Source: Sordaria brevicollis (Eukaryota > Ascomycota > Sordariomycetes > Sordariales > Sordariaceae). From it: a stretch of DNA of 64,000 nucleotides. Within the stretch, counting starts at the first letter, position 1. Each line of letters opens with the position of its first letter. Shown here one piece after another: positions 47,890 through 59,181 of this stretch. The DNA lies in contig JAUTDP010000006.1 in the NCBI GenBank assembly GCA_033439795.1, forward strand, positions 1,364,001-1,428,000, written 5' to 3'. The notes below the pieces were generated by a model. It was not told the origin of the DNA. It was given only the letters and a program-made list of their open reading frames with translations, and searched no databases. The position numbers and the translations under genes were made by a program.

Positions 47890-49552
47890 CGATACCAATC
47901 GTCAAATCTTTTGGGTTCTTCGAGTCGACCCCTCTTGCTGCGTCTGGTCGCTCCGTGTTTGAAAGGAGTGGAATGGTCTAGGATAGTATCTGGGAAAAGG
48001 TTATCCAAACCACATCTGTCGAACTGGCCGATGGGAAAGGTTCTTGGGAAAAGGAAAGGAATGGCAAGAAATTCAGGTTACCAGCCCAACGTGTGCGTTA
48101 AGGTGGACGCCCGTAGAGTGTATATGTTTGCTCGCTCTCCCCCGCCCTGATCAATCAACACCACCGGATTCTGAAGAATTGCCCTTTTTTACTTCCCGTT
48201 CTGCCCGGCCTTCCAGGAACAATCACGAGGGCGAAAAAGCGCTAATCGTGGACATAAAGAATGAAGAAAGACGCGGCCCGCTCAACTGTGAGGCGTCATC
48301 TGGTTAGAGTGTCTTCTTTCCGTCCAGAGACAAAGAACTGCGTATCTCTGCCCAATACAGGGCGTCGCTGGAAACAAAGATCAAGGATTAGATAGTCGCA
48401 CGGGACGGGAGCGAAGGCGAGAATAGAACAATGCGGTATGAAATCGTGAAACCGGGCATGTTACCTGTTCCTGTCTGTTCATATCAATTGTTCGTTTCCT
48501 CAAATCTTGGTTTCGGAAGAGGGAGGTCTTGTCATCTTGGTTGATGTGCGCTTGTTCGAGAAAAGTGCACCATGGTCCTCCAGGGGTGACTGAAAGAAGG
48601 CGTGTTTGCCCTGGTCTCTTCAGCCCTTGATGCCGCCTGGTAACCTAGAAAGCTGCTGGTGACACCCATTGTAGATGATTAAACATTGTCGCATTCCTCT
48701 TTTTCTCTTTTCTGCGCGTTTCATATCGCCGTGTAACTCTGCTAGGATGTCTTTCTAGAACCCACAGAGTTAAGGAAGCTCATGATGCCATCTCAAAGCT
48801 CCAGTAGGGATTTAGGGCTTGGCCTGATTCCAGTCCTAAACAGAACAATGCCGAGGATGTCTGAGGGTCTGCAATGATGCTGGATTCGGGGTGAGAAACA
48901 GCCACCCAACTCTGATGATGTACAGTCAATATTGGCTTGTTTATTAGCTCGGGCCCTCAAGTCGTCTTTAATAGGCATTTGGATGTTCAAACGACCCGTT
49001 TTGTTCAGGAATTGAGGTATATCTTATTTTTAAAATCGTCTCTCATCAGATTCTAAATGGTTTTTCGGGTTTATCAAACACCATTCTAAAAAGCGATTAA
49101 GTATATTATCCTATCCTATCAAAGTTTTGTATAAGCCCGGACGTCTTGTATAAGTAGTATAGAAGTACCACGCTAACAATCAAACCAGCATTGGAGTGTA
49201 AAAGTTCGCAACATTCTGGTTTCGAGGAACTCCGAATCCCGTTGCCTGTTGCTGTAGGTGACATCGCAAGCCCAGGCACCTGTTTTGCTCGGAAGCTTTA
49301 TCCCAGGCACCAATCAAACGTGCGTCAATAGCGCTGACATTTGAAGAGATATTGAACAGGATTCGGGAATAGAGTACGCATGTCGTCTTGTCCCCGCTTG
49401 ACAACTCGAGCGAAGTTCATGGGACGCGTCAGTCTCGCACCTGTCGACAATGTGATAAAGTCAGCAGGGCTTCTCAGGATATCTTGGAGGTAGCCAGCTC
49501 TCCTCGTGTCGCTTTACCTGGCATTCGATGTCAGCGCAATCCATGCTCCAGG
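47890..49552. promoter_or_regulatory. Divergent intergenic region between two membrane-protein genes
   Basis: About 1.7 kb upstream of both the minus-strand gene at 44840-47889 and the plus-strand gene starting near 49553. Open frames on both strands are short and carry no domain. The composition is normal (CpA and TpG present), so RIP does not extend here. An AT-rich stretch lies at about 49020-49160. An unannotated first exon of either gene could lie here. Confidence 0.45.
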
Positions 49553-51051
49553 ATGACCGAAACAACACGACCAGTAAGCCCGGTTGGGCCTGGTTCAACC
49601 TCGAAAGGGTCATCGTCGCATGACGGGAAGCTCAGTGAGGGCCCTTCTACCGTCATGACGGAGGCCACCGTAAATCGGCCACTGCTATCTATCAGCGCAT
49701 ACACCGAAGTGGACTTCTTTGACGTATACCGTCACAACGTACCGCTTACTCACCACGTCCACATTTCTAGCCGCTCCTTGCCCCAGGTCACCAGACTGAA
49801 ACCTCCGCACCCTAAGAGTCACGACCTCATGTGCCAGGATCAGCAGCCCGTTCAAGCGTATTCCGGTCCAGCATCAAGACCTTTTTCCACCTCGGCTTGA
49901 AGCCAAAGTGGTCGACCTACTCTCACTTCCCCATTCTTCTCCTGCACTGGTCCTTCGTCCTGCCCCTCTATCATCCAGCAAACTGCGACGGGAGCTACTA
50001 CCGCTGTCACCATCTGGCATCGTGGTTCTTGGACTGCGTATGGACCTTCATCCTCACCGAGTTCTGGGTCTTTTACCAAAGAGCGGTCCTTACCGCCTTT
50101 CATGAATACCGCCGGTTATTGCAACAGGAGGAGCGCGCCGAAGACGACACCCAGGAGGATGAGGCGCAGGCATGTTGTGTCTTTGGACCAGTCAGGCCTC
50201 AGCAAGAGTCTCGACTAGGTGGCTTGACGACAGCCTCCGAGGCCATGACCTTCTTGCGCGTGTTGATTGCCGTGGAGCTTGTTTTCTCGTTGAGATTCAG
50301 GGAGTTTCTCTATCCCACCCTCGCCTGGCTGGGGTACACCTACGGGAGTTTCAACCAAGCCAAGAAAGGGTCCGTGAGAGCCGAAGCATTTCAAGCTGGA
50401 CCACTAGAGAGACATATGTGGCGGTTGATCGAGCTCTGTATTATGAACTGGGAGGCGTGGCTGATAGTGTTTCCGGGAAGTTACCAGGGAGGGAATTGGC
50501 TGTGGACATGTGTAGCCGTTCATGCAACCAGTGGGCTGGCTTGGGAGTTGAAAGATCACCAGGGCGTCGACGCTGCGAGAGGAGACGACATTGAAACGGG
50601 CGGTGCTGCTGTTGTTGAAGCTGCTGCTGCTGCGGTTTCGTCCCCCATCTCAGGACCTGGGCCGCAGAACGAAGCAGGAAGCGAATTCCCGGAACATCAT
50701 CAAAGCTCTGTCATCGAAGATATCGATACGGCTGGACAGAAAAACGCATCCAACGACGCGACCGCGACGAGAACGACCTTCTCTGTGTACAGCGAGCGGG
50801 GTCCCCGATGGTTCTCGGCAGTATCTATTCTTCTGTGGGTTCTCAATACGGAGAACACGGTGTGTTGTACTTTAGATGACTACTGGCCAAATTGTTTTGC
50901 GTTGTATTATGTGTGGCTTGGTTATACAGTCCTTCTGGCGGTGCTGTTGATCTGGACGCGGAGCCACGCGTGGAACAGGAGAGTCTCGATGTTGTGGGTG
51001 GTTTGCTTCATCTTTTGGCTGACTTTGCCCGCATTGTCGCCATTTGGTTAA
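49553..51051 (+). CDS. Polytopic membrane protein of unknown function (N-terminal splice junction unresolved)
   Basis: The main exon is open from about 49816 to the TGA/TAA-bounded end at 51051 and encodes ~405 residues with seven or eight hydrophobic segments. These include HFPILLLHWSFVLPLY, FLDCVWTFILTEFWVFY, FLRVLIAVELVFSL, ALYYVWLGYTVLLAVLLIW and LWVVCFIFWLTLPALSPF. A Cys-containing acidic loop (ERAEDDTQEDEAQACCVF) and a 90-residue Ala/Ser/Glu-rich loop separate them. This exon has no early in-frame ATG, so it must be joined to an upstream exon. The frame starting MTETTRPVSPVGPG at 49553 is the likely source. One phase-consistent join is 49553-49723 to 49819-51051 (donor GTATAC, weak acceptor), giving 467 aa, but other junctions are possible. 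I recognise no family. Confidence 0.65.
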
Positions 51052-51875
51052 GCCATGTCGATGTCGAAACCACAGGTGGGAACGACTTGGGAGAATCGAT
51101 CCTTAAACCTGAAAGGCATTGGGGGGGCGGGATGGTGACGTGCCTGGAACAAGAAACGCTGAAGAAAATCAAATTCAGGAGGAGCGACGGAAAGGCGTCT
51201 TCAACATGATCGAGAAAAGGTGAAACACAAGATAAATTATGTCGTCAACACCAGGGTGTAGCCTTATGTTGTTCATTCGATCCTTGGAACCGAACATTAT
51301 GATGGTGGAAAAGATGACGAGGTTCGTTGTCCGGCCCGGCCAGCGAGGCAAAGGCAAAATTTCAGCAAAAAATCTTGATCCCATTTACGTAGGAGCCACT
51401 CGCTTCTGCCGAGTTATGTGAAATTTGAGAGAAGGAAACGAACAGAATGGGAAGAAGGAAAGCACTTGCCATGTTCCTTCCCTCAGCGTGGTCTTTGCGC
51501 CTGCCTGTTTAACGCAGAGAGTACTTAGAAACCCCCGCCCTCTGAAAATGGCATGAGTGACGAAAACTGCAGTGTCGAAGAGAAGGAACAACATGAAGCA
51601 ATCCAGACGAGAAGAAAAAAGAAAAATATTTTTCAAAAAAGATGATATAAAGAGCAAAGAAGAGTGTGACAGAAGAGAATATCAGAGTCCTGTCTCAAAC
51701 CCAGAACGTCACAAAGTAAACAAACCCCCTTTTTCCTCTTTCCTTTTTCTCTCCACCTCCAAAACCCTTGACCCATGTCCACTTATAGCCCTCAACTCCA
51801 CCACACAAATTCCCATTCTTAAAGACATCTTCCCGCCCAAAGAATCATCAAATAATCGGAAACCATTCCTCTCAA

Positions 51876-51970
51876 TCGGGTATGGTGTAGCGGTAACATC
51901 GTTGACTCTCACTTGTTCCACCAAGTGTCTGTTTTCTCAACAGCCCCGGGTTCGACTCCCGGTATCCGAG
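51876..51970 (+). tRNA. tRNA-Glu (anticodon CTC) with a 24-nt intron
   Basis: A complete cloverleaf can be drawn. The acceptor stem is TCGGGTA with TATCCGA (one G-T pair). The D-stem is GTGT/ACAT around AGCGGTA. The anticodon stem is GTTGA (51901-51905) with TCAAC (51937-51941). The T-stem is CCGGG/CCCGG around TTCGACT. The anticodon CTC is 51908-51910. The intron 51912-51935 interrupts after position 37, the canonical place for eukaryotic nuclear tRNA introns. The mature length is 71 nt before CCA addition. A box A-like GGTGTAGCGGTAAC and box B GGGTTCGACTCCC are present for Pol III. The discriminator base is G. Confidence 0.93.
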
Positions 51971-51998
51971 CGATAACGATCCAACCTTCTGGTTCTCC

Positions 51999-52003
51999 TT
52001 TTT
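51999..52003 (+). terminator. Pol III T-run terminator for tRNA-Glu
   Basis: TTTTT 29 bases past the tRNA 3' end, with a second T-run at 52008-52013. This fits Pol III termination. Confidence 0.6.
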
Positions 52004-52439
52004 GACATTTTTTCCTCCCACTTATCCTCTTTCGTTTTGGTTGGCTTCTTGAGATGGTGCTCAGATGGTGCTCGGGGTTGGAGATGTGAAGACAGGACAA
52101 CCTATTCTTCTCTTTTCTCTCCATTTCTTTCTGTCTTTTTTCTTCATTATTTCTTCCCTTACGTCTGATGGCCGTATACTATTCCTTCACATTTGTGTTG
52201 AAGTACATGATGGATAAATTCAGCAAAGATGATTCAATGCACGACATGCAGCAGGGGAGAAGACGGTGTTGGATGCAGAGGGCGCCAAAGAGACAAGCCC
52301 GTTCCCATATCTATTCGTGAAATTGTCCGTAAAACGCAAACCATAGAAAACAACTAGAACTCCTGGATTTTTGATTACCCCCAAACCTTAAGTCCATACG
52401 TAATCACACTTGGTTTCACAACTGGTCTCAACCCGAGCT

Positions 52440-54061
52440 CTACTCCGCATCCTTAATCTCCATGTCCTCAAAGTCATCAAGGAGCTCGTCCATGCTGATC
52501 TTGGGACCATCATCCTCAGCCTCCGTCATCATGTCGGTATCGGCAATGCTCATGGCGTCGGCCTCGCGCTTGGTCTTGAGCGAGTTCTTGTACAGAGCCA
52601 GAGCAGCGCGAAGCTCCTCATCCTCCTCGACATCGCGCAAGAACATCTCGTACTCGGCGTCCATCTTGGCCTGGTCGGCGGCCTTGGGCAGCAGCTCGCC
52701 CTCGTCCTTGGCCATGCGCTTGAGCTTCCAGTTTCTCTTTCTGTTGCGGCGACGGTTGGGGTAGTGCTTCTTGACAAGCACCACGTCGGGGATCATGGAG
52801 CCGTACGCCTTGGAGCTCTCGATCGCCTCGAGCGCGTCCGAATTGAAGTTGGTGCCCTCGAGCATGTAGCCCAGAACGGAGTCACCGGCGCGGAGGAGCT
52901 GGCCGAGATGTGTGCGGGTGAAGTAGACGTTGTCGTTGACGCCGAGATCGGAAGCACGAGCGACCTGAACCTCGGAGAGGAGCCACTTGCCCTTTCGTAC
53001 GCCAGTGGGCTCGATATCCATAACGATGAACTCGACGAGATCGGGGGTGCCGGCGAGCGGGTGGAAGGGAGCACGCCAGTAAATGTCGGCGCTGACTTCG
53101 GCGGTCTGGAGGGTGTTGGGGTCGAGGAGGTTGACGGATGTTCCTATCCTGTGGCAGAGAACAAGAGGAGAGATGTTGCCAATGGCCTTGGCGAGCTTGA
53201 GAGGAAGGGCGACCAAATCATCTCTGCAAACAGGGACAATCTCGACCGAGTAGTTGTACTTGTACGACTTGTTGCCAGTATGGGTATCGGCGGAAATAAG
53301 ATGCCTCGACTCCTTGGTGAGAACTGGTACGACCGACTTGAGGAAGCTGATGAAACCCTCGGCCTGGTTCTTCTGGGCAAAGTAGAAATCGATACCGTCC
53401 TTCTCTTCCTTGATGTTGATGGTGTCGCGATGGGCCTGGTGCTTGAGAATGAGCTGCTCGAGGAAAAGGAAGGTCCTCTTGTGAGTGACCTTTTGGCGGA
53501 CCTGCACGGCGGCGCGCCAGACGTTGGCTGTGTATGACTTGGCGCAGTCCTTGCACTGCTGGCTGGCGACGACGTATGTGACCTCGAAGCTCTGCTGCAT
53601 CAACACACCATCCGCCACCTGATCCTGAACCGTAACCTGCACCTTGATTCTTCGCGAATGGGGTTCTGTCCAAATGAATCTGGCGTCTGTGATGCGAACC
53701 TTGCCCAAATTCCTCAACCTCTTCAAGCATAGTGACAACAACTCTCTGGATTCGGGGGCGGCGGTAACCCAACTGGCGGGCGGTAGGAGCCATCTGTCGC
53801 AGTCTTTGCAGAAGTGAAGGGTGGCCTCGCGCTGGATGCCCTGGGAGATATCGACGGTGGACTTGATGCAGTCGTAGCAGAGAGCGCCGGCGGAGGATGT
53901 GCCATCGATGGGAGCACCGCAGTTGCAGCAGAGAATACTATTTGATCATCTGTCAGCAACAGCATCACAATGGCAGTCGCAACCTCGAGGAATACTCACG
54001 TAGCGCCTGTCCTGGCAGTGCCCATCAACGGGGCCATGCCCATGGGAGCGTCGAGATCCAT
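52440..54061 (-). CDS. NMD3: 60S ribosomal subunit export protein NMD3, 519 aa
   Basis: Two exons: 54000-54061 and 52440-53937. The intron is 62 bp (GTGAGT..AATAG), and lengths sum to 520 codons. The start is MDLDAPMGMAPLMG. The junction restores ILCCNCGAPIDG, then CYDCIKSTVDISQGI and FCKDCDRWL, the paired CxxC zinc ribbons of the NMD3 N-terminal domain. Later landmarks are RFIWTEPHSRRIKVQVTVQ, YVVASQQCKDCAKSYTANVWRAAVQVRQKV and FYFAQKNQAEGFISFLKSVVP. The basic NLS-like RRRNRKRNWKLKRM comes near the end. The acidic C-terminus (DELLDDFEDMEIKDAE) carries the leucine-rich nuclear export region. NMD3 is the adaptor that links pre-60S subunits to the exportin Crm1. The length and domain order fit the family. 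Confidence 0.96.
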
Positions 54062-54692
54062 GATTAACGAAGGTGGTATAGTTTGCGACAAAGGATGAAT
54101 CGGGGTATCAATCGTAAAAACAAAACAAAAGTCGCTATGTCGTGAAAGAAAAGAAAACCTGTGAGTTCCGTCGCAATCACACAAGAGACGTTGTTGTTGT
54201 AGGATGGAGAAAAAGTCGACCTCGAAAATAAGATGCCGACTGGGAGTGAGGACGAGGGTCTGGGGGAGACTGGACGCTGGGGGCGCTGACAGTCCGTTCA
54301 ATAAATTTCTTGATGGGCCCAGCACCAAATTGCCCCGCGCTGCATTGATAAGCAATTGTCAAATCGTTATCGGCTATCGGCTATCAGGTGAATGATGCGC
54401 CAAGAGTAGAGGTACGTATATCTGTGGCGCTCCACTACCGGCTTCGCCACATCCATTACCTAATCAGCCTCAGACCTGGACCTTCAACTCCGGCCAGCTC
54501 AACACCAATCACCAGCTGTTGCCCCTGGGTATCTCCCGTCTCGCGTTGCTGATCTCTTGGTCTTGACTGTAGAGTTGTCATGACCGAACCATTTTGCTTC
54601 CATGTGACTCATAAAAGTTCGCTTCCCAGCTTGACGAGCTCCATACATCTGAGTCTTCACCAGTTGACAAAAGGCTGGGCCCCTCAGATCAC
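54062..54692. promoter_or_regulatory. NMD3 promoter and leader
   Basis: About 630 bases upstream of NMD3 (minus strand) and downstream of the TPR-protein gene. No other feature was recognised. Confidence 0.5.
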
Positions 54693-55635
54693 CTACTTCT
54701 GGCCTCCGCCACCACCTCCCTGAAAGTTCATGCTGTAACCGCCAGTCTTCTCATCCTTCACCATCTTAAAGTGGTCAGTGCTAAGACCAAACGGCTTCAG
54801 CAACCCGTTCCCAAGCTCCTTCAACTTGTCCCACATCTCCGCCGTCTCCTTCTCCTGGGCAGCCTTGGCCCGAGGTGGTAGCGCTTTCAGTTGCGCCTGT
54901 ACGAGTTTCCGGTCGGTGGCCGTGAGGTTCGTCATGGCCGACACCTTCTTGTAATCTTCAATCGCACCCTCCAGCGTAGACCACCCGCCTAGCTCGCTCC
55001 TCGCCCTGGCTCGGCGCAGGAGAGCTTTGGCTCGTATCCTGGCAATATCCTCTTGACGCTTTTGGCGGGCAATCTGGGCTTCAGTTTCCGTGACAGGAAC
55101 AGCCGGGCCAGCCTTTGCGGCTCCGGCGCTCACGATCTCCTCTTCAACCTCATCTCTCTCTTTTTCTTCCTTCACAGCGGCCAGCCTGTCTTCCCGCTCG
55201 AGCTTGTCAAGCAGGTCCAGAGCAGTGGTGGCGTGCTTGACGGCATCCTTCCACTCTTCCAGCATGAGGTGACAGGCGGCCACGTTGGAACGCAGGACAG
55301 CTAGGGGGTAGTCCAGGTACATTGGGCAAACAGCAATGGCTTCGTCATATTTGTTGATGGCGGCATCGTATTTGCCCGAGGTGAAGAGGGCGTTTGCTTC
55401 GGCTTTGTGGGTGTTGGACTCTGCTACCAATTCCTGCTCGAGGCGGTCAGTCATTGTGGGTTTTGGGCATCAATGTGAGAGTCTTTGTCATTGTTGCTTT
55501 TTAGTTAAAAAGGGTACTTGCAGCCTCTTCTTCGGGTGAGAACTTGATGTCGGCCTGGTTGGCTTCCTCATTGTCATCTTCTTGAGGATCCTTGTCCTTC
55601 TTTTCAATCTTGGGATCAGGGGTTTCGGATGTCAT
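54693..55635 (-). CDS. TTC1-like tetratricopeptide repeat protein, 284 aa, with probable GC-AG intron
   Basis: Exons 55522-55635 and 54693-55433, summing to 285 codons. Exon 1 encodes MTSETPDPKIEKKDKDPQ.. and ends SPEEEA. Exon 2 opens ELVAESNTHKAEANALFTSGKY, the first TPR helix pair. To keep the frame the intron must start with GCAAGT (55521-55516) and end GAGCAG, with a CTGAC branch site 14 bases before. GCAAGT is the consensus for GC-AG introns; the nearby GTACCC donor puts exon 2 out of frame. TPR units continue with AINKYDEAIAVCP, AVLRSNVAACHLMLEEWKDAVKHATTALD and RAKALLRRARARSELG. A charged linker separates the repeats. The C-terminal GLSTDHFKMVKDEKTGGYSMNFQ is typical of TTC1/Tpr-type cochaperones that bind Hsp70/Hsp90 partners. 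The function is by family resemblance. Confidence 0.85.
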
Positions 55636-57410
55636 TTTCAAGGAAGATTTGTTATTGAAAAGGCTATGAGGTTGCGATGTCGGAATGGTAACTCGGAGTA
55701 AAGACTCAAGTGAGAAAGGCGTTCGCGAAGATGAGATGATGGAACATGCGAGATAAGAAGCCGCCGGAAAGCTGTCAGGGACCAGGGCGGGCGCACAGCG
55801 GGCATTTCACGCAGGAGCTTGGGCACGGCAGCTTGGCATCATCGGTCTTGGCAAAAGTGGGTCTCCAAATCTGTTGATATCGGATCTGACAGCAGATGAA
55901 GAGACGGCAAGACGTGGACCTCAACACGGACTGTCAAGATGGTATAGAGCGTTTATGATTATTTTCACTTTACCAACTATTTTCTCTTTTGTTCAGAAAT
56001 TCCAAATTACCTTCTATGTCTAGAGGTACATTCGATATCAGGATGTTTACGACGCCATAAATTTTATCCAGTTGTCTTGTCACCATGGTAACGTGATAAA
56101 GTCACCAAACAACAACTGGCCACTGAGTGTTGTTGACTGACCAGTCGTAATTCCATTCGGATACAACGTCACTACCAAACCACCACAACCAGAACGAAAT
56201 GCGGTGAAATGGAAGAATTCTCAAGACACACATTCGTTACCAGACATTCCAGGTGCGCGGTAGTGCGACCGTTACAATGCGGCTCAAAGCCAAGGCCGTG
56301 GTAATAGCGAAATCTTTCACATGTTGTCATCTGTTATCTCTGCTTCGTCACTTGTCCCGATACTTTTTTTTTAGCGGGGCCTGTCCGAGGTGACAGGGGG
56401 AAAGAAAAGGTCCGAAAGATCCCGTCTCAGACTTTGGGAGGCTCCTTCAATATCCTCTGATTTCTGCTAGCTGATTCCAATTTGAAGCAGATGCGAGAGA
56501 CTTCACTTTGTTTGTTGGAAGTCAAGTTGTTGCGTGGCATCATGAGAAATGTGAGGTGGAAACCTTTCGATGTCTCCTGGAAACTGGCAGCTGCAACTCT
56601 TCTTGGACCAGCGCATACATATTTCAGATCAGAAGCTACGTGAATGGACTCACTTACTTATTCACCATGCTTTGACTTGGTGAATTATCACATTTTTTTC
56701 TGTTTACTCCGTCTGGTTGTCCAGTCAGCGCCCACAGTGTCATGGCATGGTCAGCAAGGTTCCTGAAATCAGGGGCACTTCACCATTCACCAGGGTCCCC
56801 CGCACGGGCTCCCGTTCTGTAGGGCGGGGATTGCGGGACCTTGAAGCGGACATGTCTCCAACTTTTTTCGATGCCGGGGGACGGGACGGGAGTGAGGGCC
56901 AACCGATTGTCCAAACAATAAAACCGGCGACATCGTCCCGTCCAACGTCCCTTCACCACATCTATTTACACTTCACCAACCATTCAGCGACAAAGCACAC
57001 AGTCTCTCAAGGTTCAGGATACAGTTCACCTGGTCTTTGTGTGGGTCTCTTGTTCAGTTTTGTTGGGTCTGTACACACTTCACAACCCTCGATCTCTTTT
57101 TACTTGAAAACCTTCATCTTTGGCACTAAACGGTTCGAGTAAAGAGTGAACAAGAGCCTCATTCACCTCGCCGACGCCCAATTCACGGTCCTCGACAGCC
57201 TGTGCAGGGACCAGAAATCCTCTCCTGCTCCTAGATATAAAAAGACCACCCACCCACCACTTCTGGTGCACTTTTTTCTTCTTCCAACAACAACAACAAC
57301 CAATCCACATCAGGACTTCCTTTTCCAAAGAAGGTCTTCGCCTGAAAACCCGCTTTCGCAGCACACTCAGCACCGCTTCGTCTTTCAGACCTCCAAGCTC
57401 AACCGCAAAG
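55636..57410. promoter_or_regulatory. Divergent intergenic region (TPR protein / HAD phosphatase)
   Basis: The 1.8 kb lies between divergent ATGs. The plus-strand leader before 57411 contains CT-rich tracts and a CAACAACAACAACAACC run near 57285, typical of fungal leaders. Small frames upstream (56717-57142 and 57146-57427 plus) have no domain and could at most be upstream ORFs. Confidence 0.5.
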
Positions 57411-58478
57411 ATGCCTGTCCGCATTGAGTATGTTTCCCAATCTCACTCAAATGGATCAATGCTAACATCTGCCACCAGTTTCCCTCCCGTTCGCGCCTGC
57501 CTGTTCGACATGGACGGCCTGCTCCTCGACACCGAGGACATTTACACTCTCTGTGTAAATGAGCTTCTCCTTAAGCACAAAAAGGAGAAGTACCCTCTGC
57601 CTTGGAGCATCAAGGCTCAGTTGCAAGGTCGCCCTGGTCCCGCGGCGCTCGATATCTTCCACAACTGGGCCGACTTGCCCATTTCACGCGAACAGTACAA
57701 GGAAGAGTACTACGCTCTTCAGGCGCAGAAATTTAAGCACACCGCCGCTCTTCCCGGTGTCGTTGACCTGCTCAATAAGCTGGGCCGTACTCGCTTCTGG
57801 GACCTGAGGAAGGACGACGGCGCCATCACCAACGGCGATGCCAACAAGCCCCACCGTGTGCATATTGCACTCGCCACCTCCTCGCACGAGGCCAATTTCC
57901 GGATGAAGACAGATCACATCCAGGAACTCTTTTCGGTCTTCGAGGGCCACCGTCGCGTCCTTGGCGACGATCCGCGCATCCCGGCCGGTCGCGGCAAGCC
58001 CTTGCCGGACATCTACCTCATTGCACTGAAGACCATCAACGACTCGCTTCCCGAGGGCGAGCAACCCATCAAGCCTGAGGAGTGCCTCGTTTTCGAGGAC
58101 TCTATCCCCGGTGTTGAGGCTGGTCGTCGCGCCGGCATGCGGGTCGTGTGGTGCCCCCACCCCATGCTTAAGCAGGAGGTGGATAAGAACGGCCATGCGA
58201 AGTTGGTCCTTGCCGGTCTGATGAACCAGGCCGATATCGAGAAGAAAAAGATGGCCAACGGCGCCGCCGATTCGACTATCGAAGCTGAGACCGACAAGCC
58301 TGGCGAGATCGACGACGGCTGGGCTGTCTACCTCCCCAGTCTTGTCGACTTCCCTTATGAGAAGTTCGGCATCAAAATCCCGGACGAGAAGGTTGATGAC
58401 GAGCCCGCCATGAAGGAGAGTGCCGAGATTGGTGAGGACGAGGTCCTCCAGGCCGTGCCTACCGACTTGAAGAACTGA
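57411..58478 (+). CDS. HAD-superfamily phosphatase (HDHD1 / beta-phosphoglucomutase-like), 338 aa
   Basis: Exons 57411-57427 and 57479-58478. The intron is 51 bp (GTATGT..GCTAAC..CACCAG), and lengths sum to 339 codons. The junction gives MPVRIDFPPVRACLFDMDGLLLDTED, placing the HAD motif I DxDGxLxDT at residue 16. Motif II is HIALATSSH, motif III has the Lys of GRGKPLPDIY, and motif IV is CLVFEDSIPGVEAGRRAGM. The cap between motifs I and II is the small helical C1 type seen in pseudouridine-5'-phosphatase and DOG-type sugar phosphatases. The substrate cannot be told. The C-terminus carries an extra ~100-residue acidic tail (DGWAVYLPSLVDFPYEKFGIKIPDE..) not present in bacterial relatives. All catalytic residues are intact. 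Confidence 0.92.
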   Translation: MPVRIEYVSQSHSNGSMLTSATSFPPVRACLFDMDGLLLDTEDIYTLCVNELLLKHKKEKYPLPWSIKAQLQGRPGPAALDIFHNWADLPISREQYKEEYYALQAQKFKHTAALPGVVDLLNKLGRTRFWDLRKDDGAITNGDANKPHRVHIALATSSHEANFRMKTDHIQELFSVFEGHRRVLGDDPRIPAGRGKPLPDIYLIALKTINDSLPEGEQPIKPEECLVFEDSIPGVEAGRRAGMRVVWCPHPMLKQEVDKNGHAKLVLAGLMNQADIEKKKMANGAADSTIEAETDKPGEIDDGWAVYLPSLVDFPYEKFGIKIPDEKVDDEPAMKESAEIGEDEVLQAVPTDLKN

Positions 58479-59181
58479 GCATATCCAACACGCTCAGCGG
58501 TTTATTCCGACTCTCGACACACTCAGCACACAGCATTGCGTGGGTTGTCCTATCGGCACTTATCGGCTTTGTTTCATCCAGGGTTTGGCAAGGGCATAGC
58601 GAGTCATAGTTTCATTGGCTTAGGAGTACGGAGTTTGGTCAGGTTAGGGATGCTACTACACCATTTGGCAGATAAAGTGCGGCATCAGTTTGCTCGCGGA
58701 GGAATTTCAAGGGGATCATGGTAATGAAGGGGAAACAAGATTGTCACATCATAGTATCTAGATTTTATTGCTTTTACAAAAAGTCACACTAGAGCTTTCG
58801 AAGATACCCCCTAGATTAATACCATACTGGTTATATGAACTCAGTGCACATCATGACTGCTTGGACGTGATTATGGATGTTGACATGTGGCATTTTCAAG
58901 GCTGACACTAACATTGCAAAACCTGACTCTGAAACATCGATATTCATATAACACGACCCAATATCAATGTAAAATACTATCAAGCTATCAACACAGAACT
59001 GCACTCTACACCATGAGTCTAACATTAAGATAAAAAGCGATAACCTCTAACAAAATGGCAGACAACCAAGCGACATGACTAACTCGTACACTTCAACTTC
59101 GATAATCTTCAAGCCCCCTCCCCCGAAGAAAGCCACACACCAACACCATCGTCAGTCCCAACTTCCTCACCTTCCATTCAC
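58479..59181. other. Intergenic between convergent genes
   Basis: The 0.7 kb of 3' flanking DNA lies between the HAD phosphatase and the Ser/Arg-rich protein. The second half is AT-rich. No gene was seen. Confidence 0.5.

Larger units (their letters stand above)
51052..52439. other. Intergenic region containing tRNA-Glu
   Basis: 3' flank of the plus-strand membrane-protein gene and 3' flank of minus-strand NMD3. Apart from the tRNA gene and its terminator (listed separately), only short, purine- or pyrimidine-rich sequence was seen. Confidence 0.5.

Noticed and set aside
55434..55454. ATG 55454 (MTDRLEQELV) as the start of the TPR protein
   Set aside because: An upstream exon with its own ATG at 55635 joins in frame through a consensus GC-AG intron and gives a family-like N-terminus. 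It remains possible if the GC donor is not used.
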